Shown piece after piece: positions 1-10,379 of a stretch of 64,000 nucleotides of DNA. The notes under the pieces are model-generated. The model did not search any database, was not told the DNA's origin, and was given only the letters and a program-made list of their open reading frames with translations. The DNA is from Cyanobacteriota bacterium (GTDB taxonomy: Bacteria; Cyanobacteriota; Cyanobacteriia; CACIAM-69d), in assembly GCA_022402445.1 (NCBI GenBank), contig JAKRSF010000003.1:1-64000 (forward strand), given 5' to 3'. The translations under genes were made by a program, and so were the position numbers. Each line of letters starts with the position of its first letter. Within the stretch, counting starts at the first letter, position 1.

Positions 1-32
1 TGACTACAGCCTAACTTCCTTAAGTTGAAGCC

Positions 33-56
33 AGTGGGGGAAACCCCGCCCCTACT
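33..56. repeat. Short palindromic repeat, GTAGGGGC family
   Basis: Read on the minus strand this is AGTAGGGGCGGGGTTTCCCC followed by CACT, a GC-rich inverted repeat. A close relative lies at 8587-8618. It overlaps the end of the binding-protein gene, and the TAG inside the repeat is that gene's stop codon. Confidence 0.6.
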
Positions 57-1791
57 GGGTGGGCCGTTTCCAGTCCTTGATGTTCCAGGTGTCGGCGTCC
101 CAGGGGGTTAGGCGCACCCCTTCGAGGCGATTGCTGACGGCTCCGACGGAGGCGCGCACCACTAGGGGCACCAGGGCCACATCGTTGATCAGCAGGTCGT
201 TCATTTGGATGAGGAGCTCCCGGCGCTTCTCGGGATCCAATTCGGCGGCGGCGGCGGTCCAGAGGCGATCGTACTCCGGGTTGCAGTAGCGGGCGTAGTT
301 ATTGAGGCTCCATTCGTTGGCCTTGGTCACGATTTCATCACAGGTCCACCATTTCATGTAGGAGCCGGGATCGGGGCTGGAGTTGCCGGTGGTGAACATC
401 TGCAAATCCGCCTCGAAGCGATTCACGGTGTCGGGGCTGCTGGGATCGCCGGAAAAGTAGACGCTGGCATCGATGGTTTTGAGTTCGACGCCGACGCCGA
501 TCGCGGTGAGATTCTGCTTAATAATTTCCTGGGCCTTTTGCCGCAGGGGGTTGACGGAGGTGACGAAGGTGACGGCCATTTCAACGCCATCTTTGTCGCG
601 GGTGCCGTCACTGTTGCTGTCGCGCCAACCGGCCTGTTCGAGCAGGGCGATCGCGGCGGCGGGGTCGTGGCGATAGGTGGTGTTGGGGGAATTGAACTGC
701 TGGGGCGACACGAGCAAATTCACCGCCACCTTACCCGTGGGGCCGTAGAGCTGCTGGGCGATCGCGTCCCGGTCAATGGCCAGCGAAAAGGCTTCCCGGA
801 TCCCGCGATCGCTCAGGAACGGATGGGGAAATTGGCGGGTCGAGCGTTCCCCGTCCGCCGTTTCCCGCCGGGGATCCGTGAAATTGAAATACAGCCGCTC
901 AATGTCCGACCCAAAGGCCACATCCAACCGCCCCTTGCCCGCCGCCTCCAGTTGCTTCAGGATCGGCGCTTCCACCTGGGGATTGTAGGCATAGTCCGCA
1001 TCCCCCGTTTGCAGCACCGCCCGCGCCGCCGAGGTGGCATCGCCGCCCCCCTTCAGCTCCACCCGCCGGAAGGGCACCGGCTCCCGGAAATGGGGATTGG
1101 GTTCGTAGACGATAATGTCCCCCGCCCGGAACTCCACCACCCGGTACGGCCCCGTCCCCACGGGCTGGGTGTTGGCGGGCGCTTGCTTGGCGTTGGCTCC
1201 GCTGTAGGACTCAAAGACGTGGCGCGGCAGAATCGCCCCCCCCAGGCCCACGAAGGGCTGGGACCAGGCGGGGGTGGATTGCTTAAAGGTGATTTTGACC
1301 GTGGTGGGATCGACGGCTTCGACGCGATCGACCTCCGCATAGTCCGCCGTGGTGGTGGCGGCCACCTCGGGGTTGGAGAGGTATTCAAACGTAAAGGCCA
1401 CATCTTCGGCGGTAAACGGTTGGCCGTCGGACCATTTCACGCCCTCGCGCAGTTTCCAGGTGACGGCGGTGCCGTCGGGGGCGATGCCGCCATTTTCTGC
1501 CGTGGGGATTTCGGCGGCGAGGATGGGGATGAGGTTGCCGTCGCGATCGTAGGTGGCGAGGGGTTCGTAGGTGATGCGCGCCCCTTCAAAGTCCTTGAAG
1601 CCCGTGGCCAGGTGGGGATTGAGGATGGTCGGCGCTTGCCAGTAGAGCAGTCGAAGGACGCTTGGATCCCCGCCGCTAGGGCCACTGCCGCCGCCACAGC
1701 CCCCCAGCCCCAGACCGACTAGGGTGCAGGCGATCGCGGCGATCGCCCTGGGGGCAACTCGATGACGGTGGCAGCGGCGCTGGGGAATCAT
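52..1791 (-). CDS. ABC transporter substrate-binding lipoprotein (SBP family 5, peptide/nickel type)
   Basis: Probable periplasmic solute-binding lipoprotein that would deliver oligopeptides or a similar ligand to an ABC permease. I start it at the ATG at 1791, because this gives a short basic N-terminus, a hydrophobic stretch and a lipobox (LGLGGC); a longer frame back to 1902 would bury the signal. Family features are the early LLYWQAPTILNPHL segment, EDVAFTFEYLSNPE and the C-terminal DPEKRRELLIQMNDLL helix. The length of 579 aa is normal. No permease or ATPase gene adjoins it, which is common for scattered cyanobacterial ABC systems, so the ligand cannot be told. Its TAG stop lies in a dispersed repeat. 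A second family member is at 61635-63434. Confidence 0.9.
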   Translation of the reverse strand: MIPQRRCHRHRVAPRAIAAIACTLVGLGLGGCGGGSGPSGGDPSVLRLLYWQAPTILNPHLATGFKDFEGARITYEPLATYDRDGNLIPILAAEIPTAENGGIAPDGTAVTWKLREGVKWSDGQPFTAEDVAFTFEYLSNPEVAATTTADYAEVDRVEAVDPTTVKITFKQSTPAWSQPFVGLGGAILPRHVFESYSGANAKQAPANTQPVGTGPYRVVEFRAGDIIVYEPNPHFREPVPFRRVELKGGGDATSAARAVLQTGDADYAYNPQVEAPILKQLEAAGKGRLDVAFGSDIERLYFNFTDPRRETADGERSTRQFPHPFLSDRGIREAFSLAIDRDAIAQQLYGPTGKVAVNLLVSPQQFNSPNTTYRHDPAAAIALLEQAGWRDSNSDGTRDKDGVEMAVTFVTSVNPLRQKAQEIIKQNLTAIGVGVELKTIDASVYFSGDPSSPDTVNRFEADLQMFTTGNSSPDPGSYMKWWTCDEIVTKANEWSLNNYARYCNPEYDRLWTAAAAELDPEKRRELLIQMNDLLINDVALVPLVVRASVGAVSNRLEGVRLTPWDADTWNIKDWKRPTQ

Positions 1792-2450
1792 GGGCGAGGG
1801 CTCCAGGGAAGGTGACAGCAGAACGGCGGCGGATCCAAGACAGGGTGGCCAGGGCCAGGGGCTGTCCAGCGAACCCCGCTTCCGTGCCAGAGTGTGCCAC
1901 ATTCGCCGCGCTTTTGCCGTAGCGCCGCGCCCGGAGCCAAGGGCCGGGGGTATCCCTGAGGGACAATCCCCAGATCCGCGTTTGGATCCCCGGTTGTGTT
2001 GGCTCCCTAGGGTTCGTTAAGCTAGGGGTAGCATTCTGCCAAGCACAAAGGCTCCAGGGCCGCGCTAAATTCCAGATCAATTTCAGGTTCAGGTTCTCGT
2101 CAGTATTGCCCCCTGCCCCCCACGTTGCCCTCGGGAGCCGTTGCCAGCCGCTCCCTGGGGCCATCGTCCCGCGATCGCATCGGTGCATCCAGTTTTCATC
2201 GCCATCGGGTCGAGGGTTGGCGATCGCCCAGACCGTTGGGATAGCCCCCCCTGGGGATAGCGCCCAGACCCGAGTCTTGAGAACTTCCCTGAAATGTTCC
2301 CTAAGCCCCTGAAACCTCATGGAGACCGTCCATCCTCTTTGGGGTTGACGGCCCAGTGAGTCTGGGACCATTTTTTACCGGCAGTGGTTCCCCCTAGCCA
2401 TTGCCCTGCCCCGTTTCTCGCCCGTTGAGCACCCTACGCCGCACCGATCC
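1792..2450. other. 659-bp intergenic region
   Basis: No convincing gene was found here. The open frames on both strands lack recognisable domains and look like shadows of G+C-rich DNA. It should hold the promoter of the minus-strand lipoprotein gene and that of the plus-strand LOV kinase, but I see no clear -35/-10 pair. A weak terminator-like hairpin lies at 2349-2376. Confidence 0.5.
2349..2376 (+). terminator. Weak terminator-like hairpin
   Basis: CCCAG (2352-2356) pairs with CTGGG (2362-2366) and six T follow at 2371-2376. The stem is short and no gene ends just upstream on this strand, so it may be incidental or may attenuate the transcript of the LOV kinase. Confidence 0.25.
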
Positions 2451-4493
2451 ATGGTCATGTCCCACCACAGTACCCGCCGGGGCAGCGGAAATCTTCCCCC
2501 CAGCACCGGCTATTTGTCCCCCACGGAGGAGTGTTCAGGGGCTCCCGTGGAGGCGATCGCCCCCCAGGATCGAGCCATGCCGTCCCTAAATGCCCTCGAT
2601 ACGGTGGAGGCGGGGGAGTTGAGCGAGCCCCTGCGGGCCACCTTGGATCTGTATGAACGGGCGATCGCGGCATCGAGCTGCGGCATTGTCATCGCCAGTA
2701 TGCAGCACCCCGATCGCCCGTTGATCTACTGCAACCGAGCCTTCGAGGCCATGACGGGCTACGGCCGTGACGAAGTGCTCGGGCGCAACTGCCGCTTTTT
2801 GCAAGGGCCAGAAACGGATCCGCGCACCGTGGAACGCATCCGCCAAGCGGTCAAGGCCGAGCAGCCCTGCGAAGTGGTCCTGCGGAACTACCGTAAGGAC
2901 GGCACCCCCTTTTGGAATAACCTCGCCATTTCGCCCGTCCATGATGCCCGGGGGGTTTTGACCCACTACATCGGTGTGCAGACTGATATTACCCAGCAGC
3001 AGCAGGCGGACGAACAGAACGCGCGGCAACTGCGGGGAGAACAGCTCCTGAGTGGGGTGGTGGAACGGATTCGCCAATCCCTCGATCTTGATGAGGTGCT
3101 CGATACGGCGGTGGCGGAGGTGCGATCGCTCCTGGTGACCGATCGCGTCCTGGTCTATCGGTTCAATGACGACTGGAGCGGCACGGTGGTGGCGGAGTCG
3201 ATCGCCCCCGGCTGGACCCCCTCGCTGAACGCCCGCATCGAAGACACCTGCCTCCAAACCACCCGGGGCAGCAACTATGTGCGGGGCAAGGCCCAGGTCA
3301 TCGAAGACATCGACGCGATTAACCTGGATCCGTGCCATCACCAACTGCTGAGCCAGTTCGAGGTGCGCGCCAATCTGGTGGTGCCCATCCTCCAGGGGAC
3401 CAGCCTGTGGGGCCTGTTGATCTGCCACCAGTGCCGCTCCACCCGCCGTTGGACCTATGGGGAGGTGGCTTGGATCCAGCGGCTGGCGGACCAGATCGCG
3501 ATCGCGGTGCAGCAGGCGGAACTCTACGAACAGGCCCAGGCGGAAATCGAACATCGCCGCGCGATCGAAGCCCAGCTCCAAGCCTCCAAAGCCCAGATCG
3601 AAGCCCAGGCAAGCTGCCTCCAGGAAGCCCTGCAAGACCTGCAATGGCACCAAAGCCGCCTCGTTCAGAGCGAAAAACTCTCGGGCCTGGGCAAGCTCGT
3701 CGCCGGCATCGCCCACGAAATCAACAACCCCGTCTCCTTCATCTACGGCAACCTGCGCTACGTCCGCTCCTACGCCAACGACCTCCTCAACCTCCTCGAT
3801 GGGAACCCCAACTCCCCCGACGGCGATGCCCTAGAGGACATTGATCTCGACTTCATTCGCCAGGATTTACCCAAGATCTTGACCTCCATGGAATCGGGGG
3901 CCGAGCGCATCCGCGATATCGTCACCTCGCTGCGGACCTTTGCGCGGCTCGATGAGGCGGCGGTCAAGGAAATTGATCTCCACGCCAGCCTCGACAGTAC
4001 GCTGATGGTTCTCCAGGCGCGGTGGAATGAGGCGGGCATTGGTTCCGTGATCGAGGTGGTGCGCGACTACGGTGCCCTGCCGCCCCTGCTCTGCTGCCCT
4101 GGGCAACTGAATCAGGTGTTTGTCAGCCTCATTGACAATGCCTTCGAGGCCCTGCACACGGCCCTGGGGGATGCCACCTGGCTTGGCCGCCACGATCGCG
4201 GGCGCATCACCATTCAGACGGCCCTTGATACATCAACCCCGGAGCCCATGGCGATCATCCGCATTATCGACAATGGCCTAGGCATCTCCCCGGCCCTGCG
4301 CGCCAAGATTTTTGATCCGTTCTTCACCACCAAGCCCGTGGGCCAGGGGACGGGGCTGGGCCTGTCGATGTCCTACCAAATCGTGACGGAGCAGCACGGC
4401 GGACGGCTGACCTATGAACCGGCGACGCCTTCGGGGGCGGTTTTCATCGTGGCGTTGCCCCTGAAGGGCTGCGCGGCCTATCGGGTTCCCTGA
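2451..4493 (+). CDS. LOV - cyanobacteriochrome-type GAF - histidine kinase (dual photoreceptor kinase)
   Basis: Probable light-sensing histidine kinase of 680 aa. Residues about 65-190 form a LOV domain: GRNCRFLQ has the flavin-adduct cysteine C114 and Q118, with N146 and N156 in [11 protein letters not shown] and Q187 in GVQTD, so every usual flavin-contact residue is there. Residues about 200-360 form a GAF domain of cyanobacteriochrome type, with [10 protein letters not shown], a Cys-His pair (C295-H296 in DPCHHQLL), the RANLVVPI strand and [11 protein letters not shown] second cysteine, C267, sits in DTCL, the place of the DXCF motif of dual-cysteine cyanobacteriochromes. A coiled coil leads to HisKA (H422 in AHEINNP) and an HATPase domain ([15 protein letters not shown]). 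No receiver gene adjoins. The start is uncertain: 2451, 2457 and 2577 are in-frame ATGs without clear ribosome binding sites. Confidence 0.9.
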   Translation: MVMSHHSTRRGSGNLPPSTGYLSPTEECSGAPVEAIAPQDRAMPSLNALDTVEAGELSEPLRATLDLYERAIAASSCGIVIASMQHPDRPLIYCNRAFEAMTGYGRDEVLGRNCRFLQGPETDPRTVERIRQAVKAEQPCEVVLRNYRKDGTPFWNNLAISPVHDARGVLTHYIGVQTDITQQQQADEQNARQLRGEQLLSGVVERIRQSLDLDEVLDTAVAEVRSLLVTDRVLVYRFNDDWSGTVVAESIAPGWTPSLNARIEDTCLQTTRGSNYVRGKAQVIEDIDAINLDPCHHQLLSQFEVRANLVVPILQGTSLWGLLICHQCRSTRRWTYGEVAWIQRLADQIAIAVQQAELYEQAQAEIEHRRAIEAQLQASKAQIEAQASCLQEALQDLQWHQSRLVQSEKLSGLGKLVAGIAHEINNPVSFIYGNLRYVRSYANDLLNLLDGNPNSPDGDALEDIDLDFIRQDLPKILTSMESGAERIRDIVTSLRTFARLDEAAVKEIDLHASLDSTLMVLQARWNEAGIGSVIEVVRDYGALPPLLCCPGQLNQVFVSLIDNAFEALHTALGDATWLGRHDRGRITIQTALDTSTPEPMAIIRIIDNGLGISPALRAKIFDPFFTTKPVGQGTGLGLSMSYQIVTEQHGGRLTYEPATPSGAVFIVALPLKGCAAYRVP

Positions 4494-4568
4494 GGCGTTT
4501 GGGATTTTGAGCGGTTGGGATTTTTTTGAGCGGTTTGGATGTTCTTGCCCCGATGCGGCCTGCCCCCG

Positions 4569-4916
4569 CTAGGCATCAATTCCCGCCGCCGTGAGGAGGT
4601 CTGCCAGGGCTTCGGGGGTCAGGTCGGCGGCGAGATAGTTGGGGGTGTCGGGGCGGTAGGGGGCGCGCAGGCGATCGCCCCCCAGAACCCGATCCGTGGC
4701 GGCGAGGATGGGGACATCGGGATCAAAGGCGGTGGGGCGCATCAGGGAACTGGAAAAGCCGCGAAAGATCATGACCAGATCCGCGCCGGTTTCTTCGCCG
4801 GTTGTTTCATCCCCGTCGGCGTCTTGGCGTTCGGCCCGCAGCAGCAGCACTTCCCCCGGATGGGCTAGGGTGTAGCGTTCACAGCGCAGCAGCAGAGGGT
4901 GGGGCGCGATCGCCAT
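4569..4916 (-). CDS. Conserved cyanobacterial protein (possibly DUF7734)
   Basis: Protein of 115 aa without signal peptide or membrane segment. The central stretch FRGFSSSLMRPTAFDPDVPI followed by DRLRAPY is what I recall from a small family conserved in cyanobacteria and plastids; the DUF number is from memory. The insert DADGDETTGEETGAD is variable and acidic. The role is unknown. It lies 61 bp downstream of the DUF3177-like gene on the same strand, so the two may be co-transcribed. Confidence 0.7.
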   Translation of the reverse strand: MAIAPHPLLLRCERYTLAHPGEVLLLRAERQDADGDETTGEETGADLVMIFRGFSSSLMRPTAFDPDVPILAATDRVLGGDRLRAPYRPDTPNYLAADLTPEALADLLTAAGIDA

Positions 4917-4977
4917 GGGTCAGCCAGCCAAACGGAGTAGGGATTTAGATCAGGTCAGGGCAGGGCAGATTATTCAA

Positions 4978-5574
4978 TTAACGCTGGGCGAGGCGGCCCT
5001 GTTTCGGCAGGCGGAACAGGACAAAGGTGCCCAGATAGAGCACATAAATCACCAGGCCCAGGATGCCCAAGAAGCCGAGGAAGCTGGGGTTGGTGTTGGC
5101 GTGGAAATATTCCCGGTACAGCCAGGTGGGGGCGAGCCACGCGCGGCAGAGGCTGTCTTCGGCGATCGCGGCGGCATTTTTAGCGGCGCAGGGCAGCGAG
5201 AACAGGTTTGCCACCACCCCGACAGCGCAGTAGGCCGTGATCGCAAAGCGCCATGCCTTGACCGCGAATTTCAGCTTGGGCTGGCGCAGTTCTTCCAGTT
5301 CTTCGTTGAGATCCACCCAATACCACAGGCCCAGGGGGATCAACATCCGCGACGCGATCGCGGTGACAAAACTGATGGGGAACGAGCCAATCATCAGATA
5401 GACCGTGATGGCCAACAGGCTCGCCACCCGCCAATAGACCACGAGCAGTTGCTGCACCGCTTCGGCCTTGGCGATCGCCGCCCACAGGAGCAGCCCCAGG
5501 GGGATCAACACGGTGAACAGCACGGCAACGCGGAAGTCAGCCCAAATCCACGGCTCAAACCAGGGCGTAGTCAT
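4978..5574 (-). CDS. DUF3177-like integral membrane protein
   Basis: Protein of 198 aa with about four or five hydrophobic segments (roughly residues 14-34, 45-65, 68-86, 108-128 and 168-188) and the N-terminus MTTPWFEPWIWADFRVAVLF, characteristic of a cyanobacteria-restricted membrane family I know as DUF3177. The function is not known. The C-terminus is basic (RLPKQGRLAQR) and probably cytoplasmic. It is divergent from the acyl-activating enzyme gene at 5781, with a gap of about 200 bp that must hold both promoters. Confidence 0.8.
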   Translation of the reverse strand: MTTPWFEPWIWADFRVAVLFTVLIPLGLLLWAAIAKAEAVQQLLVVYWRVASLLAITVYLMIGSFPISFVTAIASRMLIPLGLWYWVDLNEELEELRQPKLKFAVKAWRFAITAYCAVGVVANLFSLPCAAKNAAAIAEDSLCRAWLAPTWLYREYFHANTNPSFLGFLGILGLVIYVLYLGTFVLFRLPKQGRLAQR

Positions 5575-5780
5575 GGCGCAAAATTCACCCCATCGGGGTC
5601 TCTACAGTAGGGGGCAGTCGGGCAACGGGCGCTTAAAATGCTACCAGTTTCGGGGCGGGGGCGGGGCGATCGCATCGGGCCGATCGCGCAAGTGGCCGCT
5701 CCACCTCCGGGGGCAACCCCAGACCCCTTAGGTTAAACGTGCATCGACGGACAGTGCCATACGCGGTGGGAGCAATTGCC

Positions 5781-7778
5781 ATGACGACCACGGAGACCCT
5801 CACGCCCCAGGAACAGGAATACGTCAATCGCCTGGTGGACTACGGCCCAGCGGCTAACCTGGCGGAGGTCTGGGCGATCGCGGCGGAGAAATTTGGCGAC
5901 CTGCTGGCCCTCAACGATCCCGGTGCTAAACCGTCCGTGCGCTTGACCTATGGGGAATTTTGGCAACAGGTGCAGCAGTTCGCGGCGGGCCTCCAGCATC
6001 TGAGTCAGAACATCACCGATCCCGCCGTCCAGCCCTGGGAAACGGAGTTGGGTCTGCGGGTACCGCCCCGGTTGGCCCTCTTTGCGGACAATTGCGCCCG
6101 GTGGCTGGTGGCGGATCAGGGCTCGATCGCGGCGGGCTTTGCCAATGCGGTGCGCAGCGCCACGGCGGAAACGGAGGAGTTGCTCTACATCCTGGGCCAC
6201 AGCGGCGCAACCATCCTCATCCTCGAAAACCAAACCCTCCTCGATCGCCTCGCCCCGCGTCTAGGACAGTTTGATTTGACCGCGATCGCCCTGCTGTCGG
6301 ACGAGCAACCGCAAATGAAGGGGGAAATCGCCCCCACCGTCCGCCTGCTGAATTTCAATGACATCCTCGCCCTCGGCAAAGATCAGCCCTGGACCGCGCC
6401 CCCCTGCGATCGCGAAACCCTCGCCACCTTGATTTACACCTCCGGCACCACCGGCCAGCCCAAGGGGGTCATGCTCTCCCACGGCAATCTGCTCCATCAA
6501 CTCACCAGCCTCCGCGCGATCGCGGCCCCCAACCCCGGCGATCGCGTCCTCACCCTGCTGCCCACCTGGCACTCCTTTGGCCGCATCGGCGACTACTACC
6601 TCCTCTCCCAGGGATGCAGCCTCACCTACACCAACATCCGCAACCTCAAAACGGATTTTAAAAAGCACAAACCCCAGTACATGACCGCCGTCCCGCGCCT
6701 GTGGGAATCGCTCTACGAAGGCATCCAAAAGCAACTGCAATCGCAGCCGGCCAAAAAGCAAAAACTCGTGGGGCGGCTCCTCAAGGCCAGCGAACGCTAC
6801 ATCCTCGCCAAGCGCCGCCTCCAAAATCTGGAACTGGATCACCAAATCACCCCCGTCCGCAAGCGCGATCGCCTCGCCGCCGCCGCCACGGCCGCCGCCC
6901 TCTGGCCCGTCCACCAACTGGGGGAAAAACTGGTCTACGGCAAAATCCGCGAGGCCACCGGCGGCGAATTTCAATACGCCATCAGCGGCGGCGGTTCCCT
7001 GGCGAATTACCTGGAACTGTTCTTTGAAATCGTTGGCATCAATGTCCTGGTGGGCTACGGCCTCACGGAAACGGCCCCCGTTCTCAGCGCCCGCCGCGCC
7101 TGGGCCAATCTGCGCGGTTCCTCCGGTCGCCCCATCCCCGGCACCGAACTGCGCGCCGTGGATCCAGAAACGCGATCGCCCCTGCAACCGGGCCAAAAGG
7201 GTCTCATCCTCACCCGAGGGCCGCAGGTCATGGCGGGCTATTTCCATAATCCCGACGCCACCGCCAAGGCGATCGACGGCGACGGCTGGTTCGATACAGG
7301 CGACCTGGGCTGGCTTTCCCCCAACGGCGACATCGTGATCACGGGCCGCGCCAAGGACACCATCGTCCTCACCAACGGCGAAAATATCGAGCCGCAGCCC
7401 ATCGAAGACGCCTGCGCCCGCAGCCCCTACATCGACCAAATCGCCCTCGTCGGCCAGGATCAAAAGCTGCTCGGGGCCTTGATCTACCCCAACTGGGAAG
7501 CCCTCGAACGCTGGGCGCGCGATCGCGGCGACGCCCCCCCCGACCCCGCCACCGCCAACCAAAACAGCGCCCTGCAAACCCTGATGCGCCAGGAACTCGC
7601 CAGGGAAGTCAAAAACCGTCCCGGCTACAAACCCGAAGAGCGCATCGGCCCCCTCTACTTCCTGCCCGAGCCCTTCAGCCAGGACAACGGCATGATGACC
7701 CAAACCCTCAAAATCCGCCGCCCCGTCATCGCCGATCGCTACGCCACCGAAATCGCCGCCATCTTCACCGAAGCCTGA
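5781..7778 (+). CDS. aas: AMP-binding long-chain acyl-CoA/acyl-ACP synthetase
   Basis: ATP-dependent acyl-activating enzyme of the ANL superfamily. Cyanobacterial relatives such as Slr1609 act as acyl-ACP synthetases that recycle free fatty acids from membrane lipids. The P-loop-like motif TLIYTSGTTGQPKGVMLSHG lies near residue 217, VGYGLTETAP near 425, and the GWFDTGDLGWL hinge with the late lysine region KNRPGYKPEERI follows. At 665 aa it is close to the family size. I place the start at the ATG at 5781, preceded by GGTGGGAG, instead of an upstream frame opening at 5739. HIP1 sites are frequent within the gene. Acyl-ACP over acyl-CoA specificity is inferred from the lineage and cannot be read from the sequence. 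Confidence 0.9.
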   Translation: MTTTETLTPQEQEYVNRLVDYGPAANLAEVWAIAAEKFGDLLALNDPGAKPSVRLTYGEFWQQVQQFAAGLQHLSQNITDPAVQPWETELGLRVPPRLALFADNCARWLVADQGSIAAGFANAVRSATAETEELLYILGHSGATILILENQTLLDRLAPRLGQFDLTAIALLSDEQPQMKGEIAPTVRLLNFNDILALGKDQPWTAPPCDRETLATLIYTSGTTGQPKGVMLSHGNLLHQLTSLRAIAAPNPGDRVLTLLPTWHSFGRIGDYYLLSQGCSLTYTNIRNLKTDFKKHKPQYMTAVPRLWESLYEGIQKQLQSQPAKKQKLVGRLLKASERYILAKRRLQNLELDHQITPVRKRDRLAAAATAAALWPVHQLGEKLVYGKIREATGGEFQYAISGGGSLANYLELFFEIVGINVLVGYGLTETAPVLSARRAWANLRGSSGRPIPGTELRAVDPETRSPLQPGQKGLILTRGPQVMAGYFHNPDATAKAIDGDGWFDTGDLGWLSPNGDIVITGRAKDTIVLTNGENIEPQPIEDACARSPYIDQIALVGQDQKLLGALIYPNWEALERWARDRGDAPPDPATANQNSALQTLMRQELAREVKNRPGYKPEERIGPLYFLPEPFSQDNGMMTQTLKIRRPVIADRYATEIAAIFTEA

Positions 7779-7908
7779 CCCCAGCTAGCCAAACCGGACG
7801 CCCCCACCGCGATCGCGTACATTAGGATACTGTTCTAGGGCCTCAACCAAAAATCCCGGCCCCACGTCCGGGGCGATCGCCCCGACCCATCACACAACCC
7901 CAGCACCT

Positions 7909-8358
7909 ATGGAAATGTCCCAAGGCCAATTGCTCATCAAGCGCGCCATCACGGTCAAATCCGTGGTCACCCCCCTCTGGAAAGAAGAAGCCCAGAAGGA
8001 ACTCCAAGAGCAGGTCAACCGCCTCGATCGCCAAATGCAGCAGCTCGACACCCAAGGGCAACGGGCGATCGCCGAAATCCAAAAACAAAGCGTCCAACCC
8101 CCCGGCCCCGAAGTCACCCGCCAGATCGAAAACGTCAAAGGGCAAGTCAACGAAGGCAAAAGCAAAATGCTGGAGCAAAAAAACCAACTGCTCCAACAAC
8201 TGAGCCAGGTGCAAGTCCTCGAAATTGACCAGGAAGTGAGCCAAGGTCAAATCGACAGCTTCTTCACCATTCAACCGGGCGACAACCTCGTCGAAAAAAT
8301 GCAGGTAGAAATCCTCCTGCGCGACGGCGTCGTCGAAGAAATTCGCGGCAGCGTCTAG
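7909..8358 (+). CDS. YlqD-like coiled-coil protein
   Basis: Protein of 149 aa consisting of an N-terminal beta region (LLIKRAITVKSVVTPLWKEE), a long Gln/Lys/Glu-rich coiled coil (about residues 25-105) and a C-terminal beta region (GDNLVEKMQVEILLRDGVVE). This layout matches the YlqD family found in Bacillus and cyanobacteria, whose function is unknown. No signal peptide or membrane segment is seen. A strong hairpin terminator follows at 8432, so it is probably a single-gene unit. Confidence 0.8.
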   Translation: MEMSQGQLLIKRAITVKSVVTPLWKEEAQKELQEQVNRLDRQMQQLDTQGQRAIAEIQKQSVQPPGPEVTRQIENVKGQVNEGKSKMLEQKNQLLQQLSQVQVLEIDQEVSQGQIDSFFTIQPGDNLVEKMQVEILLRDGVVEEIRGSV

Positions 8359-8431
8359 ATCTTTTTAGATCATTCTAGGCACCCCTAAGCCGCCCATCTT
8401 TCCAACGATTTCCACAAAAAATCGATCCAGC

Positions 8432-8469
8432 AAAAGCGCACCCCAGCCCATCGGTCAAGGTGCGCTTTT
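8432..8469 (+). terminator. Rho-independent terminator, probably bidirectional
   Basis: Perfect 11-bp inverted repeat AAAAGCGCACC / GGTGCGCTTTT with a 16-nt loop, ending in T residues on the plus strand and, by symmetry, on the minus strand. It sits between the YlqD-like gene and the end of petH and can serve both. Confidence 0.9.
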
Positions 8470-8513
8470 CGCGTATCAAAGATCCCAGGACTGATCATCA
8501 ATCCCGCGATCGC

Positions 8514-8578
8514 AGGGGTTGAATCTCCCAACCCTAGCCCAACCGATCACCCCAAACCCGTTCACCCTTGGGAATACC
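8514..8578. repeat. Dispersed repeat, GGGGTTGARTCTCCCAACCC family
   Basis: Contains GGGGTTGAATCTCCCAACCC, whose ends are inverted copies, followed by CCAACCGATCACCCCAAACC and CGTTCA. The same order of segments recurs at 50712-50763 and 50797-50870, with about one base in ten changed. Confidence 0.7.
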
Positions 8579-8586
8579 GGGAATCA

Positions 8587-8618
8587 CGGGGGCAGGGCAG
8601 GGAAACCCCGCCCCCACG
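8587..8618. repeat. Short palindromic repeat, GTAGGGGC family
   Basis: On the minus strand GTGGGGGCGGGGTTTCCCTG followed by CCCTGCCCCCG, an inverted repeat closely related to the copy at 33-56. It lies 31 bp beyond the petH stop codon. Confidence 0.55.
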
Positions 8619-8648
8619 ACGGCGAATCGGTTGCGTCGGACTCTAGAC

Positions 8649-10379
<1,731 letters not shown>

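Noticed and set aside
205-1722. Long plus-strand open frame of about 505 codons
   Set aside because: It is antisense to a well-supported lipoprotein gene, is Gly/Val-rich without domains and reflects G+C-rich codon bias.
6261-7703. Minus-strand 480-codon frame
   Set aside because: Shadow of the acyl-activating enzyme; no domain features and low-complexity Gly/Ala/Val composition.
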